Of a stretch of 64,000 nt of DNA, positions 1 to 14,984 are shown one piece after another. Position 1 is the first letter of the stretch. Each line of letters begins with the position of its first letter. This stretch comes from Lepidurus packardi (taxonomy: Eukaryota > Arthropoda > Branchiopoda > Notostraca > Triopsidae). The notes below the pieces were generated by a model that was not told the origin of the DNA, did no database searches, and saw only the letters and a list, made by a program, of their open reading frames with translations. Where the stretch lies: positions 10,882,351 to 10,946,350 of the forward strand of contig JAKZAN010000006.1 in NCBI GenBank assembly GCA_023053545.1, in the 5' to 3' direction. The position numbers and the translations under genes were made by a program.

Positions 1-834
1 CACGGAATAGTTCACGGAAGGTTCTCACGTCTAACAACTTTAACCTGTAAGGAGGCTCCGGCATGCAAAGGTTGATTAGGTTGAATGCTGAACAGTTGCT
101 TCTGGCTATTATGGTATTATCCTCGAAATTTTACATAATAGAATCTTCGTAAATACAAAGGAGGCAACTTAACGATTCAATTTTGGTAATTTTTCTTTCA
201 TTTAAATTTGTATCCCCTTTTGTGCCAGACAAAACATTTAATTTTGAAAACAGTCTCATGTTATATCTTCCTAGCTCTATAGAATTCTCGAAACGCACAA
301 ACCGTACTAGGCGTTCTTTTATTTTAATTTTAAAAAATATAGAAAGCCAGATAGGGCACATGTAGCTGAAAATGCACTAGGCTTTTCTTTCTTTTGCAGA
401 GTTTGAGAATTGGCCCATTCGCTTTGCAAGATTGTTTTACAGTTAAGTGATTAATTGGAGCTAGTAATTAACCCAAGAAATGAAACCCTTACCGATAGTT
501 TATGTGTTGTGCATAACGACGAGGCAGCGAAAACAAGAAGATTGTTATGCCTGTTACTGCGTCGTTGCGGTGATATTTGCCAATTTCTACCTCTAAAAAA
601 CTGCGATTGCCAGGTTTTGTTTTCAAAATTGCATGTTCAACTAAGTAAGAGTAAGTAAAGTAAGTGGAATTTTAAGGGAAAATTTTAACTTCCCAATATT
701 AGGGGTTTAGTCTTGCCCTAGCAAGTTCTATGATTTTAATAGAAATTGCGACGGAGCTGTTTGGGCCACGAAAAGCGCCGGGGGCCAGCCAAGGGTAGGA
801 ATTCCTGCTATTGATCTTATGGTGTAGTTTTCGT

Positions 835-930
835 CCTTCCTCTTTCTCTCTCCCTCTCTCTATCTCTGACTCTCTCTCTCTTTCTCCCAGTCTCTCCGTA
901 TTTTCTCTTTGTCGCTCCCTGTCTCTCTCC
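835..930. repeat. CT-rich microsatellite-like tract
   Basis: An imperfect (CT)n pyrimidine run, interrupted by short A- and G-containing spacers. It is visible directly in the sequence and no function is inferred. Confidence 0.8.
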
Positions 931-3924
931 ACATCAGAAAAAAAGTTTGGGCGCCATCACTAAAACCTCCTTCCTTTTTAGACTTACGCTCACCCTTAGT
1001 TGCATACATGGAGATTTAGTGACGGAAGCGAAAACATCCAAAAGCTGGAAACAACTTTCACTTTAACTCTTGCAAGCACCCGTCTGCTGCGCTAGCCGAC
1101 AGACAGTAAACTCCCTTGGGAGTTTTGCAAACCTAATGCGATGTCTTCTTTCGGGGAGAAGAAATGATGAACTAAGCACAGATCCTGTTTGCTTTTTGTC
1201 TTTGTTGTTAGTAGGTAAAAATCCGATGGACACCAGCTGGCAAATTTCTGTTTCGGTCGGGGCACATTTTGTCGGGAAACGGAAAGCTACATAAAAGCAA
1301 AAGCTGCTGAACTAAACGCAGAACAAGTTCCTAGTTGCTGATAGTTACGGAGATAATTATTACAGGGTAAGAATCGTCCAAGTTGAAGTTGAAGGAGTTC
1401 TAGGCCCATTCAGTAACCTTTACAGGTCGTTTTCTTGGTATTATTACACGAAAATGAGGGGAAAACCAGACGAGTGGGAACGAAAGGGAATTCGATTGTA
1501 TTTTGCAAATAGATAGTAAGTATGCAATTTGCGGTTAGCCGATGACATTGACACTTTTCCTTGGACAGACATGACCGGGAAAATACTTACTCAGATGACA
1601 GGACAAACTGCTATATAGTTGGAAATTCTAATCTTTTACAAAATTCAGAAAATCTAGTCGAGTTACTTCTTTTTTTGTCACTTTCATGATTATTTCTTCA
1701 GATAACTTAAATAATGTTTATCCCGAAGTTTGGAATGCCATTTTTCAGTAAAATTCTACCCTAACTTATTCTATAGTATAAACTAAAGTTTCTTAAAGGG
1801 TTTCAACTATTTTTTGCTTACCATAAACTTTAAAAAAAAAATATTTTCGCGTGAAGAGCGTGAAACTTTCCGTTATAGCTATAATCAACGTCAATAGAAT
1901 ATGCTCTGTTCCTGGACCCTCGGAATAATAAAAGTATAGCCTAGAGTTTTTAATGAAACGAGTTATTTCAAGTTCTCTTCATTTGTGGTTACCATCTGAA
2001 CTTCCTAAGGATTTTACTCATGCTTTAGTCCCTTGAATCAAGTATATTTCTAAATGCAAGACTATGTTTTGACATTATGTAATGCTAACCACCTGAAATA
2101 TGAAAACTGGCAAACAAACGCGCATCACGTGCATTTGGAATGTGGACAAGCAGGTGGCGCTCGTCTTTTGTTTTCTGGGATTGTAGTTTTGAAAGGGAAG
2201 CAGAGCCTCGATCCGTGAGTCATTAAGCTTGGCATTGACACAGGAAAGGAGATAAAAACTAGTCAATATTTCTTTAGCTGAGAGTGCTGGCTTTGAGGTC
2301 GTGTTGGCTTGGGTGGGGAAAGCTATTCACCGAAGCCAATAGCCAATGTGCAAGTTCTATGCGTACAACACAGTCCCTGGAAAAATATGGCTTACTAAAC
2401 GAGTACAATATTCGGAAGTAGAAACACACACCTGTGCATACACCTCGTACTTGGGTATGCTTATCAGACCAGACGTGCCTAACAGCTGCAACACCGTTCT
2501 TCGTTTCAGTTTCTCACTATTTTGTACTCTCTGTAGGAGGTCAGGGGAGGAAGAAGAGAAGGATGTATCCACATGTTAGTAGAAGAGGCGTATTATACGC
2601 AGAATTTCCAAACTTCCACAAAGATCCAGATTTGCACGTCCCACACGTGCGATGCTCACAAAAAGGAAAGCTTTCTGCTATGTATGCATTAAAAAGATAC
2701 CTGGAATTTAAGCATGGTTGTTTTGCTTAACTCGTTTATTTACATTCAATTTATATTTCGAACCAAAAGTTGTGTAACAGCGCGATTCATCCATCTACTG
2801 GATATTTTTTTATTTTTGTTTTTTTAACTAAGATTTAGGTAGAAATATATTTTTGATTATAGAGAATAACAAGCACATTGTATAGCTTTACATACTGTGG
2901 GACCGAGCTATTCACAAAGCAATAAAAGTACTAAACTAGTGTGAGGGGGGGGGGGGGAACAGATGTATTGGCGACCGTTGCCGATAATATAATAAATACT
3001 GATATAGGTTGCCTTTACCTTACAAGTAAGGAGTTTATCATGGCTGAATATCTCCTTTCATCCTTCTAGTAACAAAGTTCAGCATTAGTGCTAAGGGTCC
3101 AAAGATGCTGTAGAGGACCCCAGGGAATCTTACCGTAGTGCAACTCAGAAGAACTTTCCTTGGGTTACTATGGTAGCTTCTTACCAATAGTCCAGTTGCT
3201 TTCAACCGGACATCTAACTTGAATTTCCGAGTTTGAAAAAATTAGAAAATAAAGAATATTTCACGAGAAATCGCGCCAGGTAGCTTACTAATGTGCCTTA
3301 ACATTGCTGCCTGGGAAACGTTTTATGAAAGACTTCTGCTGAAAGATCTGCTTTGATTATCTGAGGCCTACTGGCGCTCGTTCGTGTCAGAAGTTTGTCC
3401 AGGCCGCAGTTTTCGCCAGGAACAATGGTACGATTAACATTCAAGTTTTCTCATAATTATATTAGTAATTCTTCGTTTTCCTTTTTTTTTACAGAAGAAA
3501 AATGTACGGTGGTCAAGATGAATAACAAGTTAAGATTTTTTTTTTTGGAATTTCGGCAAAGTTTACTTTCTAACAAAAGCTTCAGTCCGTTTCTCCGAAA
3601 GTTTTGATTCAAACTAAGTTCACATCCGAAGATGTTGCATTGTAGTAAAACAGCTTACCACAATGTTTTACTCGATTTTGATCTTACACATTTATAAGAA
3701 TATTTGAGCTCAATCGCAGTCTTCTTCGTGAAATCTATTAATTCTTTTTTACTTACGTACCAATCGTTCATATGCAAACTAATACTGTTTTAGTATTACT
3801 ATGTTTTCTAATTAATATCTATTAACTTATGTAAAAGTGTTTCAATTTGTACCAAATATTTCAGTATTGAAAGTATTCATAATTTCTGGCTCAACAGTTT
3901 ACAACACTATAGATGTTTGATGTG

Positions 3925-4110
3925 AAACTGTCACTAATAGATGGCGCCGATGTTTGTTAATGTTTCGCGAAAGCCTTGTCTAGAAAAATAAAAACAAAAT
4001 AGATGGCTAATTGTTGGTAAATTTTCTACACTTCTAAAAAGCACAACTTGTCACCACAGTTTGCTAAACCAGTACAATTTCCCAAATCAATTTCCCAAAT
4101 CAAGGAGCCT
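3925..4110 (+). repeat. Interspersed repeat family R1, copy A
   Basis: This stretch aligns by eye, with many substitutions and small indels, to the reverse complement of 29255-29440 and 54640-54825. Shared blocks include GATGGCxCxxATGTTTGTTA, AAAGCCTTG, GCTAATTG and ACAACTTGTCACCA-like segments. Three dispersed diverged copies in 64 kb indicate an old mobile-element family. I cannot assign its class, since no clear terminal repeats or target duplications were found. Confidence 0.65.
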
Positions 4111-7100
4111 AACTTTGGAAACACGATTTCTTGAAAACGTCTTGTCACATTTGAAAACAATAACAATTTGTGACATACACATTTTTTAGTACCAAGCACA
4201 ACCAATGAAAATTTTTTTAGTCCACGTATTTCACGTAGTTGAAAACTTAATTTACACACTACTAGTTTATTATGCCTGAAAAATTACACCTGTGAATATG
4301 CTTAACTTTAATGTTAGTCCATTTTGTATGAAATATACTGGTTTTCGCAAAAAGTTGTTTCGAAATTCCACGTGGTAACGGCCTATATCTAGCTAAGTTA
4401 TACGGGAGTCGCTGTTGTCTGATCAAAATGTTTTTACACAATACCCAACGTTGAAGTATTTTCTTCTTCAATAAGTCGTCCGTTACACAAGTGTAACTTT
4501 TGCTGTACAGTACCTAATTTTAGCTAACGTTGGATACATTTTGAGTTAGTCAAAGAGGTGATTTTGTATCATTGAAACTGGCGATAGTAAAACAAAAATG
4601 AGAAATTGGTACCTTGGTACGTGATACATTTTCTAATATTTATGAGAATAACTTAAATCATGGGGGAAAGCTGCAGATCTCTGCAGATGTCAGTATGGGT
4701 CGAAAACCCTCTTTCAGCCGGTATTTCTGCTCGGACTACAAGTCATAGGAAAAAAACTTGAAACCCTTCTGAAGTGCCCAGAATTCCCAGTGGATTTCTC
4801 ATAGTTTGGGTATGTGCTGCCATAGGGATTTCGCAGAAGGGCTCGGCATGGGTGGATTTAGAATGCCAAGGGTGTGGCTCCTCCTACCCCGGTTTTTAGA
4901 AGTCTCATTAAACCTTTTTATTGCTGGTCGCTGTGATCTTGGATATAATGTGTGGATGAGTTTTTGTCAAATTCTCTTAAGACTCCAGCTTCTTTCTGTG
5001 TACAAAAAAATGGCCAAAGAGGCATTTTTAGAGTTTCCGGGATGTGGGTGACTTTTCCTGGAACCGAAAAACAAGCCTGGGAAAACAGGGTGAGCCTCGT
5101 AGAGGGAGGCCGAGGGAGGCTAACGTATCAAGTTGACAATAATTTACGCTGGGTTTTCCCTCGTGAAGTCAAGGGCTTTTAATCGCATCCGCGAGCTCGG
5201 CGCTCTTCCAAATATTGATTCTAAAGTTGGGGAGTTGCTGATGCTCCTTCCGAAGCTCTGGTAACTCGTTCAGAAGCTTTAGACAAAATCGAACAAGTTT
5301 TCTCCCCGGAAGCTTACTTACAGGCACCGACCTCACTTTCTTCCCAAGTAAAAAAGTACCACCAACTTTTACAACATACATTGAAGAAACGATGACTTGG
5401 GCTCACAAACTTATCATCACCTTTTGGGGGGAGCTGGGACTAGGAAGGTTGGGGGAAGGGTGCATAGTTTCTGGTCCTGGAAGTTTTTTAAGGGTCACGG
5501 AAGTGTATGGTTTAACTTTATAAGAAAAAAAAAACTTTGCCCCCAGAAATATGCATATAATAATTTGATGTTCGCTTTCTTTCCCCTAGAAAATCCCTCT
5601 CGGACAAGGCCACGTAAGGGGATTTCTTATGGTTTTGTCCATCGTAGAAGTGGGAAGATTTCTACATAACACTGCGTATGGAATAGATTTTTCTTTCTCA
5701 TTGCTGTGGCTTGCTTTGGGGTGGCAGTAATGGCCCTTGTCTCTTATTCTGACTGGGTGTACTCTGCAGAGAAATGGAGGGGAAAAGAGAGGATGCCTAT
5801 ATCCTTTTTTGCCGTTGAGGAGAGGGAGAGATAGTGTGGATCCCTTTTCCAAGGGAGAAAAAAAGTTTTAACTTTTTCTTCAGTTTGTCTCGGCTTCACG
5901 AAAGTGCTGCAATCTATACGCTTTAGGCAAAAAGCAATTAATCTAAGCTTTTGGACTTTCGGTTATAGGGTATGTGCCAAAAAACAAGCTACGCTACTAT
6001 AACTTGGAATTACTAGCTTTCTTGCTTGGGTAGAAAAGCGAACATAAATGTAAGTGATCGGAAACGGGTCCAAATTTCTCCAATAACTGCAGCGGAACCT
6101 CCGTCATGGGTAGTCTATAATAGCACTTACAAGTACCAAAAAGACATTGCTCGAAGACTCCTATAACCTTCCTGACAAAAGAACATTACTGCGGAATCCA
6201 AGCTAGTAGTACTGTACCAAGCTCCCGTGTCCTCGACACACTCTAAGTATTGGCTACTTGAATCATCCTGTGGATGACAAAGGATGAGGGTGCTGAAACA
6301 GAGAAAGTTCCGATAGCTTCAATACAAATAGCTTCAAGACCTTTATAATGAGCTAGCTATTGAAGTTAATTATGTCGTAGCTAATGGCAATGGAGGCTTT
6401 GGGGGATCCTTTATTTCTTGTGAGCTCTTTCTATTATACAAAAGAACTGAAACAGCTTAACTCCTATTACTTGAGAAACCTGCCCAATCGCCTTGGGCAA
6501 TGGGGGTAGGAATATATCAAGCCGAATAAACGGCCCGACAGAGAAACGAGGTAAGTGCCCCATTGCTACCGCTAGGGTTGCCATTGTTCCTTCTCTTCTT
6601 TTGATACTATTAGGCCCACACAGCTTAATCTTTCATATACATCTTTATTTCCGCAGCTATATAAACGTAAATGTAATCAGTTCGAATAACTATTGGTCAG
6701 TCCAAAGAAATATTTCAGTCTTAAGGAAATAATTACAACACAAAAAATTATAGTCAATATTACTAAATCACTATTGATAGATAATATAAAGCTGGCTCCG
6801 CTATATAAAAAAAATCGGGAGAAGATAGATCATTCATCTGTATACAGGTATGTATACAGGTACCGGGAAGTGGAGAAGGAAAAACGTTGTGTGCCTGCCG
6901 CAGTCTTTTTGGTAGAGTCCATCCATAAAATATAAGATAAACCGTAAAGAATTTCTAGAATTTGCGTTTACTGTGCCGTACTGCCTGAGGATTATGGTGC
7001 TATAGGCATCTCTACTCCCACGCATAATCGATGGCGGATTCCGTGCGCACCAAGAAATTCATACTGGCAAGCTGCACGGCTGCCGATGCGTGAACTGTTT

Positions 7101-10100
7101 CAGCAGTCATAGCTGACAGGAAACAAGGTCTTGGCTCGCGTGACAGAGCCTCTTATTAAATACAATGCATTCTCGCTACACAAACGCAAAAAGAGAAGTT
7201 TTTCTTAGGTCTTAGTCAGCATGAAAACTCTGATTCACTTCGGGCCCCAACGTCTTCATACTTTGTTCGGTCCAAAGCTGGGTTGCTGAGCATCGCAATG
7301 TGAGTTTACAATAAAGATGATATATTCCCTATCCTGTTTGCATTATTTGGTATAAACGACCCCAGACAAAGCACGTGAGTAAAAAAATGTTCCTAATATT
7401 TTAGTGAAACGAATGATTCTCGAGGAACAAGATATCGGTATCCAATTTCCAGCTTCAAGTCTCTTGAATTGAAGGCAATATCGAACCGACAACTGGAAAA
7501 GGGCGGGTCCTTCATCCCATTTCTTCCCCTCCACCCTTCTGTGTTCATCCTGATGGTTACATTGACTGTCATGCTTTCTACTGAAACGCTAGAAATTCCT
7601 CTTCCTTTGGCTTTCAAATAGAGCGTTTTCTTCACCTGCAGGCGATTTATTTCGACCTAGACCCCGTACGATGGATTCGAAAGGAAGCTCATCTCATCTA
7701 ATTCCTGAACATTCATTGTTCAAGCAAAATGCTATGTGCCAGTTGCTCGGTGGTCGAAAAGGATATTGCGGGTGTACAGATAAAGGGAGAATGTACAGCA
7801 TTAAAAAAAACTAGCTAGGTAAAATTTCCCATACCAAGTAACTTTTGAATACTTATTTGGCTAGCACGGTGCATTTTATAACCCCGAGACAATCATACTT
7901 CTGCTATATTGTGGATTTGTGTCCCCATGACGAAACTTTACAACACTTTGTCTACAGGAGTGTGTGGGTCGTATTACCATGGATACAGCTAGAGGGAACT
8001 ATTCTAAATAGTTGATTTCTTCTTTTGCTCTGCGTACAATCTTCTTAGCATAAACCCTTGTGTTTACTTCATAAGGGAAAGGGTGAATAAAGAGAGAATA
8101 GGGTAAGGGTCCAGTAGTTCTTAGCATGATCCGATTGCTGTTTCAGCTAAAAGCAGGAAGCACTTTTGCTTATTTGATACAAGTAAACTCGGGTTGCCAG
8201 TAAAGTGTAATTTCATATTTGGTAAAATCTCTGTTTCCTAAGCCCTCTTCGCTTTCCATTCCTGGAACACACAGCAGAGGAATGTTCTGCAGAATCATAA
8301 TTCAATCATAAGGCACACTGCAGAAATTTATAAGCCTTATATCATTTTTTCACGTGAAGCAGATACTTTCACGGTAGTCTTGGATACTTAATTATGAACG
8401 CTTTCTATTTAGCCTAAAAATCCTTCTTGTTGGGGATTTTTTGTATATACAAAAGCTTTTGATAGAATGCCAATATGATTCTCCTGTTTTCATTTCGTCT
8501 TCGAGAAAAACAGGACGGGCTTTACCCAGCATGAGATTAAGGAGAAGGGATAACAGGCAAGTTTGCTTTGCTAAATTGAAATCGAGTTATATTATGGGCC
8601 AGAAGGCTTAAAGGGCCAGATAAGTATACGAAGCCCTGGGGCAACACAAGTTTGTCCACAAAGTAAGGTAAACTGTTCTATCTGTTTCAATTCGGCGAAA
8701 GAAAAAAAAACAAGTCTTATGTAGATTCTGATGTTTATCAGAATTTAGGGTATTTCCAAGGTTCCCTGAAATTCCAAGCCCGGTTTGCCAGTGTGACGTT
8801 GAAACAGAAAGGGAAATTACTGTGACTTATGCTGGGAGGCGAGCAGGGGTGGGTAACATTGAGCAGGATAGATCCCTTTAGCAATTAACCACACCTACTC
8901 TGCATCCCTTAATGCGTTAATGGAAAATAAGGGATTTACCCAGTAGTGCATTAAGAAGTTCGGTAGGAAAGCTAAGAAAACAGGGGGAGTTAGATTTGCG
9001 TTTCACGGCGTGGTCCATTAGAAGGTTTGGCCCAGTAGGATCCCTGTATTCTTACGCTTGCGATATGTATACGGCTAGGGAAAAACGACGACAAGATGGT
9101 TCTTGCCGATCAACCCACTACAGTATATTTATTCAAGGGGAATTGATGCTTGTGGTGGAAGTCCAATTTCCTCAGAGGGCTGTAGTATTAAGAGAAAAGG
9201 GAAGGGAGTCTTGGCTCATTTTGCTGGCCATGAGGGTGGGGCAAGGTTGATAGTTTAAGGAAGATAGTAGGCGACGCACTACATGAGGGATAAGTTGAGT
9301 GCGTTGGTTGGTCGAGCCTTTGCTTGCGAGCCAAATAAGGAGGTCGGGATAGTAGTACACAGTTAAAATAATAAAGACTCAGATGTAATACGATATAGGG
9401 GAGGACAAGACTCCGTAAAAAAATAGCGATACACATCATAATAGCTCAACACTACAGCGAAAACTTGTACACTTGTACATTAATCAGTAGAACGTAAAAG
9501 TGATTACATTAAAATTGACTAACTGGAAATACAGACGGAAAATGGAAAAAAGTGATTTTTTTAGATTTAAATATATTGAAACTCTCAAGTTGTAGATAAA
9601 CAGAACAACATTTAAGAAATCTCGAATTACTTCTACAACAATAAATTTTGAACATGAAATTTTTGAAATGGAGTTAATTTGACATTTCTTATGAAGTTCT
9701 TCGTCTACACCAGTATAGCATGCTTTTTAAACAAATTCAGTTGAGTTTAAAAATGACTATCAATATACAAATAAATATTAATAAAAGATAAAAATTGATA
9801 TTTTCTTGCATAGTTAATAAGAGAAATAAAATAAGCGAGCAGCAGACTGCAGATTTCTTTTTTATTTGGCTGCCTTAAATTGAACCGGAAATCGAGAGTA
9901 AGCGTTTTGACAGAAAGCACTAGGTTCAAATCATGGCGGATATTTGAATCGACGTGGAGGAAATGCGAGGTTATAAGCCTCGGGGCACAGTTAGGCGACT
10001 TACCTCCTAAATCAGCATCCAGAGCCTTTGGGCAACACAAAACATTGGGAGGGTGAAAACATTTTGGCAAGTCAGTTGTGGTATCGACGGAATTCACGGT

Positions 10101-12277
10101 GTGTGTTATATATCCTAGAGCAAAAATTCAGTCCTTTTCGGCACTATGGGTAGTCAGTCAATTTGTTTACTGTCCCTTAACAAGAAAAGTCTTGATTCCA
10201 ATAGAGACCATTTAATCAGTTCTAATTATTGCGTCCAGCAGGAGAGAAATCGCAGCACAGAATCAGCCGGTGCGCCACGGGATGTGCGTGGACGTTGACA
10301 CCACATCCAAGGCCCATTAGCGGCAACAATGTTATGGCGAGTGTGGTGGGAAGAAAAGAAGGGTGTTCGTCCACCTAAAGTCTCGCTCACGAGTTCGGAA
10401 CCTCAACTGCGGGGCAGCCAGGATCTGCGTGAAGCGCTACAAGCGCAGTCGCATCTGGGCCTGCTTACAGAGAATAAATATTTATTACGTCTTGCTTCCA
10501 AACTCCGCTTTTTTATCTTGGAGTATTTTTCTCTTCTTCGCTCTACGCGAGAAACCCTTACCGTTCGCTTCTACGCTTCTCCATGGATCCTTGCAACCCT
10601 TTGTCTTCCTTTTTTTATTTTCCTGAAATTGCAGGCCTGCATATGCATGCGCACTCCTCCAGAAAGGAAATGTGGACTACTCACTGTTGGTAAAAAAATA
10701 AAAAGGTACTGGCGTCATAGCATAAGCTTCGTAATGAGCAGGCAAGGACAAAATCGACTCCATTTATCATCCCCACATCGAAGCTTCCTCTCCTGATCCC
10801 TTCCCTCTCAATAATAGTTTATACCCCGCAGACTCCACCCCTGTTTAGGGTATTTAGGGTTCTACATACTCTGAAAAAGCAAAGGAGAAAACTTTGGGGA
10901 TTGAAGGGTACTTTTTTCATTAAAACTTCATTTCACAAGTTCTACTGCCTCAGGTTGAAAACGGTTAAAGATCGTACGATAAAGGATGAGGGCAGGGGCA
11001 TTTCTCTTGGGGCGTTTAGGGACATGGGACAAGAGCATCATGGAGGAGGTAGGACGTTGGATGCTGATACATGGTGGTCCTGGTCCTGAGGTTGATGGGT
11101 AAAGCCAAGCCATAAGGAAAAGCAGCTCAACCCTGTGTATTGATCGTTCCCTTGCTCCGCTGCATGCTTCGTACCGCACTACTACTCGCAAGGAAGAACG
11201 AAGGGCTGGTATAATATACTGCCGCTGGTACGAATATTCACCTTATTTGCAGGCTTCAATTTTTATCCTGTTAGTACGAAAAAAACAGCGGTAAGAGAGT
11301 TCTTTAACAATTGTTTTGCAGAACTTGTATCCTTTTTTTAGGCTGCCATTGAAACCTCAAATTGTAATTTCCTTTTTGAGTGAGTGTAAAATGCAATCCT
11401 TAATTTCTTTTTCAGTACAAGCAAGTAACAAATTTCACTTTTCTTCTAAGTGAGATAGACGTCTTAACATCCCTAAGTAATCTCAAAATACTTTCATGCT
11501 TTGAAAGACATTCCAATATGTGTACTATTCCTATTTGTTGCAAAACGTTTGAACTTGCGTCTCTGCCATCCTGGCGTATTCGAAGTATGTAGAAGAAGTA
11601 TTTTTTCGGGTGGTAGGGGAAGCCTTGGGGCAGTAGGACGAACCAGAGATTGGGGACTGGAAGGTGTTGTCTATATAGTCTTTTTATAATTCCTGGTTAG
11701 CTCCTTTTAATACAGTTCTAATTACAGGATCTTTCGTGGAGCTTCTGGTTAGGGTTGCCTTTGATGTATGTGACGCAGTTGCCAAGTGACAACTTCTCGT
11801 TTATTTACGGGTGGAGTCTTACGACTGTGTCGAGCCCATGTCAAGCTTTTGGGAAGACTCAATTACGTTGCCTTGGCGAGTCGGAAGGCTGGCTATAATT
11901 TGGCTCAGCTGCTCGACTGTCAGAGAAAGAAACGGGTTAAATACCTTCTTCAAATTAAAGCAAATGGAATTTGGAATGTGGAATTTTCTTAAAAAATGCA
12001 GCGAGTTACTCTAAAATATTATCCCACATTAGCCGACAACCATAACTTTCTGGAAACTGTTCGTTAATCGAAGTGGAATTGATTCCGTGCCCCGTGTTTG
12101 CCACCGACAGCCCTTGTTAGTCGTTGACGATAAATGACTCTCGCTTTTCTATGTTGTTGCTTTTTCTCTTCCTCCCACCGTTTCTGCAGCGGTAATTTTG
12201 AAGGAAAGGTAGAGCTTATATCAATCGTTCTCATCGGTACTTTCGTAACCTGTAACTGCTATGTATCTAGAAGTAGT

Positions 12278-13589
<1,312 letters not shown>

Positions 13590-14774
13590 ATGTTTTACCA
13601 CGTAGGTCCTCCTTTTTTTTAAAAAAAAAAATTGTCTTTCGTTCTATTGATTCTTGTACTAAAACGTTCAAACTCTTTAATTTTTACCCTAATGTTTAGT
13701 TGTTATTTTATTTTATTTCACTGCTGTGTTCGTTTAACCACGTGTTGTACGAAGTCCGAATATTACAAATGTCAAATATTTTCTTTGAAGGATGCTCGTT
13801 TAAATAGTGAGATTGGCAATATTATTTATTTGAAAGCTTATTTTCTGTATTTTTTCTGCATTCCAGATTGCACTGGAACATGAAATTATGCTCCATCCTC
13901 GCTACTTTGGACCCCAGTTGCTAGAAACCGTCAAACAGAAGCTCTTTACTGAAGTCGAAGGCACGTGTACAGGAAAGTACGTATTGGGTGTACCAGAATA
14001 AACTATTTAAACAGTTAGTGTAACTATATTTTAAAAGGTACGGCTTTGTGATTGCTGTGACCACGATTGACACCATTGGCTCCGGAATTATCCAACCTGG
14101 TCAGGGCTTTGTAGTTTATCCCGTCAAGTACAAAGCTATAGTTTTCCGGCCTTTCAAAGGTCAAGTGTTGGATGCTGTGGTAACCCAAGTTAACAAAGTA
14201 ACTTTTTCATAAAACTCCGTTAAAAGAACGTGTTGCTTACTAGCCTCGTGGTTTGTAGGTCGGTTTGTTTACCGAAATTGGACCCTTGTCGTGTTTCATC
14301 TCTCGACATGTAAGCCTCTCTTTTTTTTATTATTTTTCTTTTTAAATAGGAGCAACTTGTACTAAAATTGTCATTCGCTCTGTAGTCCATCCCTTCGGAT
14401 ATGCAGTTTGATCCCAACTCGACTCCCCCTTGCTATAAAACCCAAGATGAGGCACACTATACAATTTTATTAGTTTCGAATGTTCAAATGTCCCAATCAC
14501 TAAATCTTTTCTCTTGTGGCTAGGACGTCGTTATTCAACAAGATGATGAAATCCGGCTCAAAATCGTAGGAACTCGCGTAGATGCAACCGACATTGTAAG
14601 CACTACTTCCTTAACTGAATTCTTTCAGAAATCCCGACACAAAGAACTCAAAAATTTCGTTTCTCTTTTCCGACAGTTTGCCATTGGGACGCTGATGGAT
14701 GATTTCTTAGGTAAGACGTCAAAAACCGTTCGTTTCTTACTAACCATAAATGATCTCCAGGTCTTGTCAGTTAA
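13590..14774 (+). CDS. RPB7: DNA-directed RNA polymerase II subunit RPB7
   Basis: This is subunit 7 of RNA polymerase II. In the known family it pairs with RPB4 to form the stalk that contacts nascent RNA and supports initiation. Coding exons: 13590-13601, 13867-13976, 14038-14197, 14259-14309, 14386-14451, 14524-14595, 14677-14710 and 14761-14774. All phases agree and the joined frame is 172 codons plus stop, the length of the human protein. The first exon encodes only MFYH, which is the conserved N-terminus and fixes the start. Very strong family segments include [51 protein letters not shown] and the C-terminal DDFLGLVS. The N-terminal tip domain and C-terminal OB (S1-like) domain are both complete. 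Intron 5 (14452-14523) starts with GC rather than GT. The stop lies 210 bases from the convergent SR gene stop. Confidence 0.97.
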
Positions 14775-14984
14775 GTTCAAGTGTATTCAACATTCTCTGC
14801 AACCACATTACATCAAACCCCTTCTCCAACTTCAATCTGTCACTTTTTCTTAGCAAGCTTACGAGATTACCTGTCTTCCACGCCATGTCTGGGTTATAAT
14901 TTACTTTTGCAGACAAGCAAACTTTCTACCAAAAGTTGCAGTTTTGTCAACGGCAAAAGAGGAAAGAAAAAAAAAAGCTAATTT

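Noticed and set aside
2434..2730. 98-codon basic ORF
   Set aside because: No recognisable motif and no supported splice partners.
10329..10796. 155-codon ORF and an overlapping Cys/Arg-rich frame in a GC-rich patch
   Set aside because: No domain, no splice context and two competing frames; not enough to call a gene.
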